Shown: positions 1-11,430 of the stretch, one piece after another
Position numbering within the stretch: position 1 is the first letter of the stretch
Layout of the letters: every line of letters starts with the position of its first letter
Assembly: GCA_033060915.1 (NCBI GenBank)
Contig: CM065382.1
Location: 8,117,001 to 8,181,000, forward strand
Direction of reading: 5' to 3'
DNA from: Euryodendron excelsum
Taxonomy: Eukaryota > Streptophyta > Magnoliopsida > Ericales > Pentaphylacaceae
DNA: 64,000 nucleotides
Notes under the pieces: generated by a model
The model's database searches: none
What the model was told of the DNA's origin: nothing
What the model saw: the letters and a program-made list of their open reading frames with translations, nothing else
Translations under genes and position numbers: made by a program

Positions 1-110
1 TCTCATATGACGAGCTTAACAATGGAACATTATCTTCACATGAAAGGGTTAGTTAAATCATTTTTCATTTGACTTATTCTCAAAATGTTTCATTTTCTGT
101 TTTAATATAG
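1..110 (+). other. intron tail upstream of first visible nardilysin-like exon
   Basis: The sequence is AT-rich and ends in a pyrimidine-rich stretch followed by tttaatatag, a good plant 3' splice site. A possible donor at 48 would give an open reading into the next exon. The residues it encodes do not resemble the conserved sequence expected before the TKEQLGY motif, so I treat this stretch as intron and assume the preceding exon lies outside the window. Confidence 0.5.
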
Positions 111-264
111 GACAAAAGAGCAGCTTGGTTATGTTGTTGACTGTAGCCCACGGGTAACTTACCGCATTATAGGGTTTGTTCTCCTTGTTCAATCTTCTGA
201 GTACAACCCTGTCTACTTGCAAGGGAGAATGGATAACTTCATCAATGGCCTGAAAGAGTTCTTG
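111..264 (+). CDS. Nardilysin/insulin-degrading-enzyme-like M16 peptidase, internal exon
   Basis: This exon encodes about 51 residues beginning TKEQLGYVVDCSPRVTYR. In M16A peptidases (insulin-degrading enzyme, nardilysin) the RTKEQLGY motif lies in the C-terminal half and helps hold the substrate; it is not the zinc site, which would be in exons before this window. The Arg codon is completed across the upstream splice junction. The acceptor is atatag|G and the donor is TTG|gtaagt, leaving phase 0. The wording is closer to plant nardilysin-like proteins (Arabidopsis At1g06900 type, from memory) than to the peroxisomal IDE-like proteins. The exon is followed by an intron of about 25 kb packed with transposons. 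No stop or frameshift is seen. Confidence 0.88.
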
Positions 265-2908
265 GTAAGTAGCCAATTTCTTTCTTTCTTCTTATGCTTT
301 TTTCTGCTTTTTTTTTTTTTGTTTTTCCCCCTTAGTGCAGTCTTCTTCTATAGCTTTGAACGGGCAGACCCTGAAATTTCTTGCAATGGGGCCAACAAAA
401 ATTTTCACAACTAGAAATATATTTTTAAAAACCTTAATATGGAAATAAACTGCATAAAAATCCTAAATTAATTTCTAATGACACTTGCTATTTCTTCGAT
501 GCTAACAAAATAAATTTCCCACAGCTGCATAAAGTATCAATCTTTAGACGAAAATAAATAAATAAATGGCTTTGGGCTAAAGTAGAAAACATACCTGATA
601 ATGCAAGATAAAAGTTGATGTTTACTAATAATTATTTTGCTACATTGACACTAGGGTATACACAATTTTGATCAGAACACCTGCAGGAGCCTGGGTTTAT
701 GGCAGAAACCTTTTGGTATTCTGCTATTTGATTGCATAGATATTAATGTGTAAAATATCAATATATAAAATACATAGTAAGTCAATGGGTGAATTTAATG
801 AATCTTTTGGTTTTTATATTGTTTATAAAAGACAACTTATAGGCAAGTCAACTCACCTTCAAGAAACAATAATCGAAGACTTTCATGTCACAAACAGGTC
901 GGTCTGCTACTTGAGCAGGTTCAGTCCGGCTGGAGGCCGGTCCAAGCCTAGCCCAACATCTACTTAGAAACGTCCAGGCTGCTAGACTAATCCTTAAAGC
1001 TCCATCTACATTGCCCAAGCCTAGCCTGAGTTTAATTTTGTGAGCTTATGTTAGGCCCAGGTTGCAAAGGCAAACAACAAATATTCCTTCATCAAACACA
1101 TAAACAGGCCCAACTGCCCAAGGCAAAGGGTTACTACAAAAATAGATCCAAGTCGAACCATAACCCGAGGACAAATACACACGTACATACATAGATATAC
1201 ATCCAACAACCAAAACCCAAAGAAAATTTTGTATCTTTGAAAAATAAATAAGAAGGGAAAAAGGAAAAGTTAAGCACAATTCGATGTTTAAGAATAAAGA
1301 GCAATTGAACAATTTGATTGAATTTTTCAAAAAGAAAATGAAAAAACAAAGAAAAGTTTATTGATACTGTATACAGCACATAGTGTCAGGAGTTGGCACT
1401 GGGCTTTGGCATTATTGAGGACGATGATGGTTGAATTGGTGGAGAATGTCACGGGTTGTCACCCGCAAGAATCAAAATTTCGTTTCAAGAGGTCATTTTG
1501 GTTGGCTTGGAAACGGAAACTTTTCAAAAACATTTCGAAAATGTTTCGAAAATATTTCAAAAGTGACAAATATTAAAATAGTAAAATACAATCTTTGTAT
1601 GAAAATTCTACAACATTTATAAAAATTTTAAATTTGGGTTAATACAGCTTATTGTTTCGGTATATATCGTTGCATTTTTCTATGTTCCGGTGTGTATTAA
1701 TCGTAATAATAGTGTTTCGTTGTTCCACTAGTGTTTCGTTTTGGTCTCTTAGGAAACGAAAACTTTTCAGCCGATTCGATGGAAACAAATAGAAATTTTA
1801 TTCCTTGGCCACCCGTGGCAAGTCTGGGACCACAAGGGATCTTGACATGGGGCATGTCTGAGCATGGTTGATCGGTGGCATGGCAATCTCGTAATTTGTA
1901 TTTTTTGTATTTATTAAATTTATGAATTATGACTCTTTAAGGGGGCAGGATGTTTTGTGCTGCAAGTTTGGAGATGGTTCAGAATGCTATTATAGGGGGG
2001 TTTGGTGTTGACTCTATTACTCCCTGGTGCTATTGAAAGGGACAATACTCAAGTGAGTCCTCCAAGGAAGTGGGCGAGACTTGGGGGCCGGCTGTGGTAC
2101 ATGACTACAGTTCTCGTGCTAGTCAAGAGGTTACATAGACGGCATTGTGTCTGGTGGGGCAGATGTTGGGCATTGGCGTTGAGGATGGGATTGTGACATT
2201 CGCATCCGCTATGCCGCATCCGTGCCATGGTAGGGTTTATGCTCATGATGAATTGGGTCTTAGTATGCACACTTGCATGCCGTGTGTCTCGTGTGCCCTT
2301 GCGTTTTGGGTTTAAGCTTGTACACACGGCCACTTGGTTTGGCTAGCATTGGTGTCATGGGGCACTATGTTGTGGGCTTATCGGTTACTATCTAGTTGTG
2401 CCTATCTTTAGGAGCAACAACCTTAACACGGGGTGTTAAGAACTTCATGGATGGAGACGTCGTGTCAAACGGATGATGTTTGGCTCATGCACATGTTCGG
2501 TTGCACATTGATATCTTGCTTGTGTTTCGAGAGGGACTAGCGCTAAGCACATTGTTTGTCATGTGTGCGCGCATTTGAGAATGGCGTTACTATCACCTAT
2601 AGTTTGGATAAGCCGTATGGCTTGAGTATCGAAGGATGGAGGTTAACAAGATGTGCAGGGCATTACGGATGGATCTTGGGCAAGCGCATAGTCTTATGCC
2701 TCGGTGTTTGAGTTTGGGGGGACTATTACTTGGTGCATAGTCGCCTCACGGGTTGTTTCCGCTGCATACGATCATGGCAAGTCGCAATACTATCACCTTA
2801 TGGTGTTTGGCCTGCCAGTCAGTGACATATAGGCATGTATCCACACAAAATCAAATCTATGTATATGAATACATGAGAGAAAAGAGAGGAAGAGAAACAG
2901 CTGCCAGG
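265..2908. other. intron sequence without recognised gene
   Basis: The first 400 bases are T-rich intron. A GC-richer patch at about 900-1090 (aagcctagcc, gaggccggtcc) looks like the edge of an old transposon and has weak similarity to 4345-4515. Positions 1440-1800 repeat the words tttcgaaaa and gaaacg in both orientations, as in the subterminal region of a DNA transposon. Positions 1840-2800 are a moderately GC-rich unique-looking block with no convincing reading frame. I cannot assign any of these to a family. Confidence 0.4.
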
Positions 2909-2916
2909 GTTGTGAC

Positions 2917-4073
2917 TAGGGGTGCACAAATTACCCGACAAATCCGAGAACCGAACCAATCTGGCCTCATTGGATTGGATTGGTTCGGTTTTGGTAGCCC
3001 CTTGGTTCGGTGTTGGTCCTAAAAATTGTGGAACCGATTAGATCGGTTTAGTTCTTGGATTAGGTGCTTCCTGAACAGGAATCGAACTGAACCAAAACCG
3101 AACCAGAATCGAATTGATAGACCAAGATTATTACGGTGGACTAGCCACCCCTTACAATTTCATGTTTCATATAAATTCAATCAATTTAGGTTCTGCTCTA
3201 GCCACTTTAACACCCCTTTTGAACTCCGCCACACCACCACAGCACCACCAACACCTCCTCCTCCACCCCCAACACCTCCATCAGTTCCACCTCCTACGAG
3301 AGTGAGTTTGGGGCTTTAATTTGGGGGTCATCTCAAAATCGGGCATTGAAAAGTTGTCGATGGTAATGGTGAGCAGAGATCGAGAACTCCTCATACCCGT
3401 TGCCGATGCCTCCGTTCACGATGACGACGCCTCTTCCAAGCTACTCTTGGCATCACTCTGGCCGCCAGGTCCTCTCTCTCTCGGTATAAATATATGTTAG
3501 TATTTCTATGTAGAACTCTTAAATAATTTATATGTTCTTATTCTTGGAGCTGATTTTAAAATTTGTTGGTTCATGGGGGAGAATGAAGTGAAGGGAACAA
3601 AAATGGCATAGAAAGTTTACTGTAGCTAGTCTACTTTTTATGGTTGTGTGAAGAAATTTTTACTAGCTAGGAACACCCATTAGGTTTATATTTTGAATCT
3701 CTGTTTGTTAATTATTTCATCAATGAATAAATATTTTACTTCCTTTCTGCTAATTGGTTGCAAATCCTGTGTAGTAATGCCATTCTTTGATTACATGTAA
3801 TTAGTTGCAAGTTTGCAACTCCACTTGCTTTCGTTGAAAAAAATTATGCTTTTACTGAAGATGCAACTTGAGAATGAAGATAGTAACACGAACCAATCCG
3901 ACCCAATTAGGACCTTGGAACCAAACCGAACCAATCCAATAATCTGATTGATTCAGTTCGGTTCCAATTATTGATAGGTTCGGTCCTGGTTCTAAAATTT
4001 TAGAACCGATGATGATTGGTTCAGTTCTGGGTTAGGCATAAAACTGAACCGAACCGAACCATGTGCACCCCTA
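2917..4073. mobile_element. Non-autonomous hAT transposon (about 1.16 kb) with 8-bp TSD
   Basis: The ends are perfect 11-bp terminal inverted repeats, TAGGGGTGCAC at 2917 and GTGCACCCCTA ending at 4073. They are flanked by the identical 8-bp direct repeat GTTGTGAC (2909-2916 and 4074-4081). An 8-bp duplication with a TAGGGGTG-type terminus is the hAT signature. Many copies of the word aaccgaacc or its complement lie just inside both ends, as expected for subterminal transposase-binding repeats. There is no transposase frame. The interior contains what looks like a host gene fragment (next entry). Confidence 0.88.
3360..3468 (+). pseudogene. Captured first exon of a LIKE-COV (COV1 family) gene inside the hAT element
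   Basis: From the ATG at 3360 the frame reads MVMVSRDRELLIPVADA, followed by acidic and Ser-rich residues. RDRELLIPVAD is, from memory, the conserved N terminus of plant LIKE-COV membrane proteins related to CONTINUOUS VASCULAR RING. After about 30 codons the match continues only in another frame (a His-His-Ser-Gly-Arg reading), ending at GCCAG|gtcctc, a plausible original donor site. A small indel therefore broke the frame. The sequence before the ATG (proline-codon-rich, 3225-3359) and after the donor looks like 5' UTR and intron 1 of the donor gene. It is a truncated copy and no membrane domain is present. The identity is inferred from a short motif. Confidence 0.5.
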
Positions 4074-4081
4074 GTTGTGAC

Positions 4082-4992
4082 TCTTGCTTGGCATGCATGC
4101 ACACATGGAATTTAAGAAATAGCAAAAGGTTGTTGTGGAAGTTGAACTGCTCACCAAGTACTGGTGGTTGCATGTAGAGTGAGGGATAAACAGACATGTT
4201 AAGAAAGAATCCCTAGTTTTGGTTTGGATTTTGATCCCCATGTGCAAGATCAAACATTAAAAAAAAAAAGAAAAGAAAAATATTAGACTTCTTCTTGTAG
4301 GCTATTATAATCAAAATATAACACATCTCTATATGTGCATTAGATGCTGGGCTCGGGTTACCTGTTGCATATATCCAAGCCCAGCCTGAATTTAGTCTAG
4401 ACTGAAGAATTGTAGACCAGGCCTAACCTGGTGACAATTTTTGAGCAGACTTGATAAAAATGCGAGTTGAGCTCAGGTTGCTTGGTTTCAACCTGCCCAA
4501 GTTGCAGCCCTCCAAACAGGTCATTTTAGCATGACCTTTTTCCTTTTCATCTCAAACAACCTTTTGACTTCGGTATAAGAGATGTGATGTGGGCAATCAC
4601 TGTAAAATATGGAAACTAAAAACTATGGGGGGACTGTTGTATTTATATTTATGAAAGACCCACTTTTAAGAACCCACTTAAGGGAAACTTCCAAACCCAA
4701 AGGGGGGCATAACCCCCTTCACCCTAGAGTAGGTCCGCCCCTTATGGCTTGCTAATTTGTTGTCAACATTTGAAGGGCTTCACCCCCCTGTTGTGGTTGT
4801 AGGATGCACTTTACATGTTTAGTAAGAAGACTTGTAATGTAACTACAGTTAACTTCGACTTCGAGTAATCTCTACAACAGCAAAATGTATGTGCGGTGAC
4901 TTGCATACAGGAATTTGCATATTTTACCTACTTATAGATTTTTCATATGGAACATGAAGTTGATTAGACAATCCTAACATATCTTTTGCCAG
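4082..4992. other. intron sequence, possible transposon end near 4345-4515
   Basis: There is no coding signal. Positions 4345-4515 are GC-richer and contain gctcgggttacc and acctgcccaagttgcagccc, wording typical of subterminal regions of plant hAT elements. No pair of inverted termini with a target duplication could be established. The remainder is ordinary AT-rich intron. Confidence 0.35.
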
Positions 4993-5290
4993 GTGTTACG
5001 GGCTGAGTGCTTACCATTTAACCCAAAAGTTTAAGCTATTAGGTGGTGCTGCCTACCTCTTTATATGGCCCAAGACCTTCTTCCTCCTATCTAATGTGGG
5101 ATCGTGATATACTCCCACACCTAAATATGGGACGCCTTATCGCGGGTCGGATCACCCTGCGTACTCCATTTGAGTGCTTGGTGTAGAATCGGACCAAGAA
5201 TTAGACTGCTTTGATACCACTTGTCACGGGCTGACCGCTTGCCATCCAAACTTTTGGATCGGATGGCAAGCTCCTGGCCCGTGACACAGG
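4993..5290 (-). repeat. TRIM-like short LTR-retroelement remnant with hairpin
   Basis: Two similar starts are present, TGTTACGGGCTGAGTGCTTA at 4994 and TGTCACGGGCTGACCGCTTG at 5223. Just before the second, tttgataccact is the complement of an initiator-Met-tRNA primer binding site (TGGTATCAAAG on the - strand). The segment 5223-5285 begins TGTCACGGGC and ends GCCCGTGACA. It also contains CTTGCCATCC paired with GGATGGCAAG, so it can fold into a long hairpin. The combination of short LTR-like termini with an iMet PBS and no coding capacity suggests a TRIM-type element or solo remnant. Confidence 0.5.
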
Positions 5291-5581
5291 TCAATGGATA
5301 ATATATGTAATTGGCATTAAAAAATAAAATATCAATGAAAAAGATATATAGCAAATCTGAAAATATGGATATATCGATCACAAATTTTGGAAACAAATGT
5401 GGATATTTATATTAAAGGATGAAATATTTACATATAATTTTGTGAAGTGTTAGAAGAGATAATAATGCATAATTTAAAGTCGGAATATTTTAAATAAAAT
5501 GTTATTTGACATATGGTATATAACAAATGTAGTAAAATATCTAATGATATCAACATTGATTGAGATTTAAATGTAGATGTT

Positions 5582-6518
5582 TGTGTGTAAAGCCGTGTGA
5601 TGGGTGAGTGGTCAAACCTGGTGAGGGTGATCCTCTAAGAAGTTACGACATGCGCTGTCTAGGCGAAGGACCACCGGAAGTAGATGAGAGAGAATTGAGG
5701 CGGTCCTAGGAAGAGAGAGAGTGGCAATGTCCTAAAGAGTTGGAAAGACTTCAAGGGATTCTCAAAGGTTGGTGGTGAGCATTCAATGTGTAGTGAATGC
5801 CTTGTCAACGGAGAATGAAGGTTCCCTTTATATAGGTGAGGGAGGTATTTCATGATTGGTTCTTCAGCTTTCGAGGTCTTCAGTGATTGGCTTCTTTAGA
5901 CTTGAGCGGAGGCCCTTGCTGATTGGCTCCTCAGTCAGGGGGTTTCTCGAAGACCAACATTCTGAATGTCAACTCTGCGATTCTGTGGGTGACAGTGATG
6001 TCAGTGGTTCAGGCGGCTCAGGCATTAAATGCGCTTTGTCATTTGTTTGGAGATCCCTCTCTCTCTAAGACCAGCTGGAGTAGCAAGGCTCCTCAGTGAA
6101 CCCTTAACTTTAGCCTCCAAATCACTTGTCTCTTGATGATCCCATGCGGAGGTCCCTAGGTCTTGCTCCCAACCTAGGTTATGGAGATATATTTATGTAG
6201 AGAATTATACCAAGTATAGAGATGCGCTTAGCAGCGAGGTTCCATGGCCGAGTCAGGAGGTGTTAAGCGCGAAGCTATGAGCAAATGCCGCGGAGTAAGT
6301 GTCTCGAGGTCACCTGTAGGCGAGAGACTCTTGATGTCTTATCTCGGAGGAGGCGCTTTTTATGCTATTCTCGGTGAGTGAGCTGTCTTGGTGCACACGT
6401 CGCCTTGGTAGGCTACCATGTGGAGCCAAGCGTGAGAAAGAGGGGTACGGAGGAGTGGTAAGTTGCCTAAGTGTCTCTGTACATAGGAGAGTTGGATACT
6501 TATACCTATAATATGCCC
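5582..6518 (-). repeat. Long terminal repeat of the LARD-like element, intact copy
   Basis: The copy is collinear with 14238-14970 plus 20660-20896 over its whole length. Shared landmarks include gtgtgatgggtgag, ggaccaccgga, gagcattca, tgattggttctt, gcattaaatgc and cacctgtaggcg. Small indels and many substitutions separate the copies, so the element is older than the gypsy insertion. This copy lacks the roughly 45-bp internal duplication present in the other. Confidence 0.75.
5826..5835 (-). promoter_or_regulatory. TATA box of the LARD LTR (- strand)
   Basis: On the - strand this reads CTATATAAAG and is followed by a pyrimidine-rich stretch of about 245 bp up to the LTR end. That matches the U3/R/U5 layout of a retrotransposon promoter. 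The same box is kept in the other LTR (14480-14489, - strand) and as TTTATATAAA in the related LTR at 22741. Conservation in three copies supports function in the ancestral element. Confidence 0.5.
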
Positions 6519-6879
6519 TTTGTGCGTCTGCCCTCACTAATATTGAGGATGCGCGTACACACTTTACTGGAGATAGCTTTGGTCAATCTGTCAATTGGGT
6601 AGTAGCTTTTTCTTGGAGATTTTTCATGTTTGCTGGAGTGATATGATTTATCAAAGTGAGAGGGAAGAGTGCAGTGTACTTTGGTTGGGTGGTTTGTAAT
6701 GTCTCTTGGGTACAATGGCGTAATGGTGGCTTGTCTATGCTTCAGGCAATTATAAATAAGAGCCTTAGTCATTTTGCCCCTTCACCAAATTTTGGAGAGC
6801 CTTATGAGTTCTCAAGTTCTTTAAGATTCTCTCATTTGCTTTTGTAAAGTCTTCTTTCCTAGTGCTGTGGCCAAGGTTT

Positions 6880-8010
6880 CAGTCCTTACCGAGGGAAGTG
6901 ATCGTGTTGGGGTGCCACCGAGGTTGGATTTTCCACTGAGGCATCTAAAGGCTTCCACCGAGGGTTAAGTCTTGCCGAGGCTTGTGTTGGGCTGAGGCTT
7001 ACGCCGAAGCATTGCACTGAGGCTGGGATTGGCTTGGTTTGTCACGGCTTGAGGTGTACTGAGGTGGACCTTGGGTTTTGAAATTCATCGAGGGGCTCAC
7101 TAAAGTTACCCCCGAGGTTGGGCCGAGGATTGATTTTCACCAAGGCAACGCGGTTGGGCCGAGGTTACGTCAAAAATTAAAATGGCACAGTGAGGAAGTG
7201 ATTTGCCGAGGCTTGCTTGTGAGGAGGGTTTTCGCGAAGGTTTTTGCTACGAGGACGTTGCCGAGGCTTGGGACTTGTTCTCTAGGCAGTTTGACTTCTT
7301 CGCGAGGTTGGGTCTCTTGGATCTCACCGAGGTCCCACTTCGTCGATTCTTGGAGAAGCATCACGGCAATCGTTGCCGAGGTGTCTTCACCGAGGTGTGT
7401 TGCGAGATCGAGCCGTGCTGAGGCCAAGGGTTCAGCGTCGCAGTGAGTGAGGACGAGGAGCTGCTGCTGTCGAGGTGTTTGGTTGTGAGGGTTTTGTGGT
7501 GAGGTTGCAGGGGAGTCACTTGAAGGTCGAGCCGTGCCAAGTTGCTATTGCCGAGGAGTTTTTGTTGTCGATTGGGGGTTGCGCTGAGGGAAGGGTGTAA
7601 CCGTGTGGGAGTTTTTTTATCTTGTCCAAGGTCACCATCACTGAGATCGTTTTTGTGGGGAGGCGAGGTGCCACTGAGGTGAACACGCCGCTGAGGTTTC
7701 TGCTGTTCTGTGTTTCCATCGAAAGATTTTTTTTATTTTTTTTATTGGGTCTCGCCCGGGGCTGAAGCTGCGACGAGGCAGCTGGGTGAGGGGGCTGACC
7801 GAGGCGTGAGGCAGCTAGGGGAGGCGCCAAGGCGAGGTAGCTGGGTGAGGTGTTGAGGCGAGGCAGCTAGGCGAGACGCGGAGACAATTGGGTGAGGATG
7901 CGAACCGAGGCATGAGGTAGCTGGGCGAGGCGCTGATGTGAGGCAGCGAGGCGAGGTAGCGAATCGAGGTGAGAGTCCACCGAGGTTGTTGGGTCTCGCC
8001 GAGGCAACGC
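6880..8010. repeat. Degenerate CCGAGG-rich repeat block
   Basis: The hexamer CCGAGG or close variants (gccgaggtt, accgagg, gccgaggct) recurs dozens of times at irregular 12-30 bp spacing. The block grades into a gaggcagctgggtgagg tandem at 7760-7960. It is far more GC-rich than its surroundings. No frame stays open across it. A related block occurs at 10850-11430, so the sequence class is repeated inside the same element. Confidence 0.7.
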
Positions 8011-8889
8011 GCGGCATCTCCTGCCACAAATAGAAGTTGAAGGTGCGACCCCCCCTTGTTAATACATGTCAGTTAACAATAGTGGTTTGGTGAAAAAATG
8101 GTCTCCACTGCCACGCCTAATGCACTTCTCTACTGTATTGGTATTTTTAATCCTTAGTGCATGAAACATTTGTCTTGAATTCATACTTTTCTAGACCCCA
8201 CAAAAAGCTAGACAAACAAGCTTTAATGGGTGACTCATGTAAAACACTTTTGTTGTATGCAACATAATATTCAATATCATATAATAAAGACAAGCGTTGT
8301 ACATATGCATCAGAGTAAGACCATAGCATTAGTACATAGCAAATAAACAAATAAAGTAAGAGACAAAAATCTCTTTCATGATGCATAGGCCATGACATGT
8401 GGGCAACTTTTGTAAAGGATAATTCATGGTGCATGAATCTTTAAGAACTTGAGAGGCACCGAAACATAACTTCTATAAAAAAAAAAAATGGGTCAGACCT
8501 ATGTGAACATGCAGCTTTTATTGGAAAGATAAAGAAATTAACTCTCACCTACATGAATCTGGAGACAAAGAATATATGCATCTCATACACATGTATGCAT
8601 ATAGATATACATGACAAGTATAGCACATCAGCAAAGCAAGCCATGGATGCTGCTTGTAAATCCATATAAAATTTGGAGCAAAGCTTTCAACAGATTTAAT
8701 ATGTTTTATGATATTAAAATCAATTCAAGTAATGAAGTTGCATGCAGTAGATCTCACATATGGTTAGTGAGAGGAGATGGTTTAAATAAAGTGAACCCAA
8801 CAATAATAAGAACATGCAACCACACATGAAGGAACATTCAAAACAAATTCATGAATGATGAATATGCTTTTAGCATTAAACTCACACCG

Positions 8890-9600
8890 TTACTTAGCCG
8901 AGTTATAAAATATTTGGAGAATCTCGATCCTGGAGGGGAGTGTATAGAAATATATGATACTCGAGACTAAACTCACACAGGCGCTTAACCGAGTTATAAA
9001 TCATTTGAAGAACCTCAACCCCGGAGGAGAGTGTTGGGAGAATCTCGACCCGGGAGGGGAGCATATGGAGATATATGATACTCGAGACTAAACCCATACA
9101 GGCACTTGGTCGAGTTATAAAATATTTGGAGAGCCTCGCCTCTGGAGAGGAGCGTATGGAGATATATGATACTCGAGGTTAAACCTACACGAGCACTTAG
9201 CTGGGTGATAAAACATTTGGAGAACCTCGACTCCGAAGGGGAGCGTATGGAGATATATGATACTTGAGGCTAAACTCACACGAGCGTTTAGCCGATTTAT
9301 AAAACATTTGGAGAACCTTGACTTCGGAGGTGAGCACTTGGAGAACTTCGACCCTGGAGGGGAGTGTTTGGAGAAACCATTTAGAGAACCTCGATCCCAA
9401 AGGGAATTGTTTGGAGAAATCATTTGGAGAACCTCGACCCCGGAGGGGAGTGTTTGGAGAAACCATTTGGAGAACTTTGACCTCAGAAGGGAGTGTTTGG
9501 AGAACCTCAACTCTAGAGGAGAGTGTATGGAGATAAATAATACTTAAGACTAAACCCACGCAGGTACTTAATCGAGTTGGAGATCATAAATGGAGATGGG
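8890..9600. repeat. Tandem repeats built on gagaacctcgaccccggagg
   Basis: Two nested periodicities are visible. A unit of roughly 90-120 bp starts at cttagccgagttataaaa (about 8893, 8984, 9103, 9197, 9288) and contains gatatatgatactcgagg. A shorter unit of about 30 bp, gagaacctcgaccccggagg plus ggagtgtttg, is expanded at 9330-9520. Apparent reading frames on either strand are products of this periodicity. Confidence 0.8.
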
Positions 9601-9949
9601 CGCGCTCAGCTAGAGAACGAGTGTGCCCATGACTGCTGGAGATTGCCCCTCGAAGGTTATATAGCTCGAGGCTGGAACACTGCATACATAAGTTGAGTAA
9701 AAAATTAAAGCATTGGCTCTTCCTCAAGGTTTATGTCTCGAGCCAGTAGGTCATCTAGCCCGCGGTAATAAAGTGCCAATTATTATTAAGAGGTGACGTT
9801 ATCTCCCTCCCCTGTCAAGAAACTTGTGAGGGGAGGGGTGAAGAAGTTTGTCGATATCCACTAGGAGTTATGACCCTTAAGGAAGGGGTCAAGGCAAAGT
9901 GAGGCGAGGCAAGAGAAGCATCTGAAGCCCAGAGGGTGAGCATATATAT

Positions 9950-10250
9950 TAGGCGAATCATTCCACTTAAGAGAGAGAGGGCACTCAATGCTGGAACGAG
10001 CGTGTCTTCAAGCAAGTCATTTTATAAAAAGGCGAGGGCGCTCAAAGGTGAGACTAGTCATTCCACTTGAGAACGCGGACGCTTAAGGCTGAGAGGAGCA
10101 TGCCTTAAGCCGAGACATTTCATTTAGAGGTGAGGGTGCTCAAGAGTGAGGCTAGTCATTCCACTTGAAACCGAAGGTACTCAACACTGAGGTGAGCATT
10201 CCTCGAGATGAGTCATTCTGCTTGAGAGTGATGGCACTTAATGCTGACAT
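9950..10250. repeat. Tandem repeat with cattccacttgagag units
   Basis: Four to five imperfect units contain tcattccacttgaga, then ggcgctcaa and gaggtgagcat. The spacing is about 60-75 bp. The block directly follows the previous one and differs from it in sequence, so the element interior contains several independent tandem expansions. Confidence 0.6.
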
Positions 10251-10849
10251 GATGGCGCAGACGTGAAGGCATCGCTATTGGGTCACGAGATATGGCATTT
10301 CAGTGTGGATTACTGGTTGAAATTGAAGAGGGGTTATATCTCCACTGAGAAGACATCTTGAACTAGTGCTTTATGTATGCACTTTGAAGACATGTGACGT
10401 GATGCGGTGGGCCTCACATGCAGAAAATCTCATTTGCTCAGTGCTTGGTGCTTCTTTCTCTCAGACATGTGATGTCTAAGGTGATGTGGTGGCCCCACAA
10501 ACAGAAAATCCTTACTGATATAAAGTATAATATTATATATCATGAAAATGTTAGTGTGCATAGAAGATTGAGGAGCACACGTGAAATTTGGACACCTTTA
10601 GGGTCATAGTGGTAGGCCTAAAATGTTGGACTTTAGTGAATCATACCATTCAGTAGAGTATGATATTCGGATGATGTCATAAAATGGGATAAGTCTTCAT
10701 AGATGAAGTTAGATATATGTATAATATATATTTTTTATGTTGGTATTTGTACCTCTATAGCACAACTACGTATATGTATGAATATATATATATATATATA
10801 TATAATAACCAAGCCCCTTGGAGATCCATTTGAGGAGTGCGTTCATGCT

Positions 10850-11430
10850 GAGGAAGGCACAGGCGCTGATTCTTATTAAGGCCTTGATTCGCCGAGGTGA
10901 GGCATTACGGTGCTCACTAGGAGGGACAGAGGGGTTGAGGGGCCACCGTTGCCGCGGTGGGCTTTGTCGGGTATCGAAGGGTCGTTGGGGTTCACAAGTC
11001 GCTAGTGCGTTGGTGTCGAAGTTTTCGAGGTTTATATTGGAGGCGAGGGCTTGGCCCGAGGTTGGGGTTTACCGAGCTCTGTCGACGCTGAGTTGCCGAG
11101 GTCGCGGCCAGCCATTGCCAAGGTCGTGTTGCGAGATCGGGGTCGCCGAGAGTTGGGTTCTGCCATGGCGATGAGAGTCAAGGGGTTTGGGTTTGCCGAG
11201 ATGAAGTGGATGGTGGGCTAGGTTTTTTTGCTTAAGGAGTTTCCTCAGGTCAAAGAGTTTTCCACCGAGGCTTGCTAAGGTTGATTGAAGCGTCGCGACG
11301 AGCTTCATGCCGAGGTCAACTGACAAGGGCTGTGCCAAGGTGTCCCAGATAGTGGGCGAGCGAGTGGGTTTGCCTCGATGTGGTGTTAAGGCTTTGGCAG
11401 TTGCCTCCGAGGTTAGGGAGAGGGAGTGAG
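10850..11430. repeat. Second CCGAGG-rich degenerate block
   Basis: The style matches 6880-8010, with frequent gccgaggt, tgccaaggtc and accgagct words at irregular spacing and high GC. The overlapping open frames on both strands here reflect composition; none contains a recognisable domain. Confidence 0.6.

Noticed and set aside
1..47. Possible upstream exon of the peptidase ending at agg|gttagt
   Set aside because: It can be spliced in frame, but its residues do not resemble the conserved sequence before TKEQLGY and would replace the expected Arg with Gly. The preceding exon is more likely outside the window.
940..1090. Relation between 940-1090 and 4345-4515 as two ends of one transposon
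   Set aside because: The similarity is limited to short words such as caagcc.agcctga. No inverted termini or target duplication were found.
2002..2333. Overlapping frames of 64 and 94 codons
   Set aside because: No recognisable motif, no splice context and no conservation clue; likely chance in a GC-richer patch.
7170..8029. Frames of 70-122 codons in the CCGAGG block
   Set aside because: All six frames are partly open because of composition. The residues are low-complexity and no retroviral or other motif is present.
9115..9559. Overlapping frames of 70-130 codons on both strands
   Set aside because: They are produced by the tandem repeat (period close to a multiple of three) and repeat the same few residues. 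No domain and no start context.
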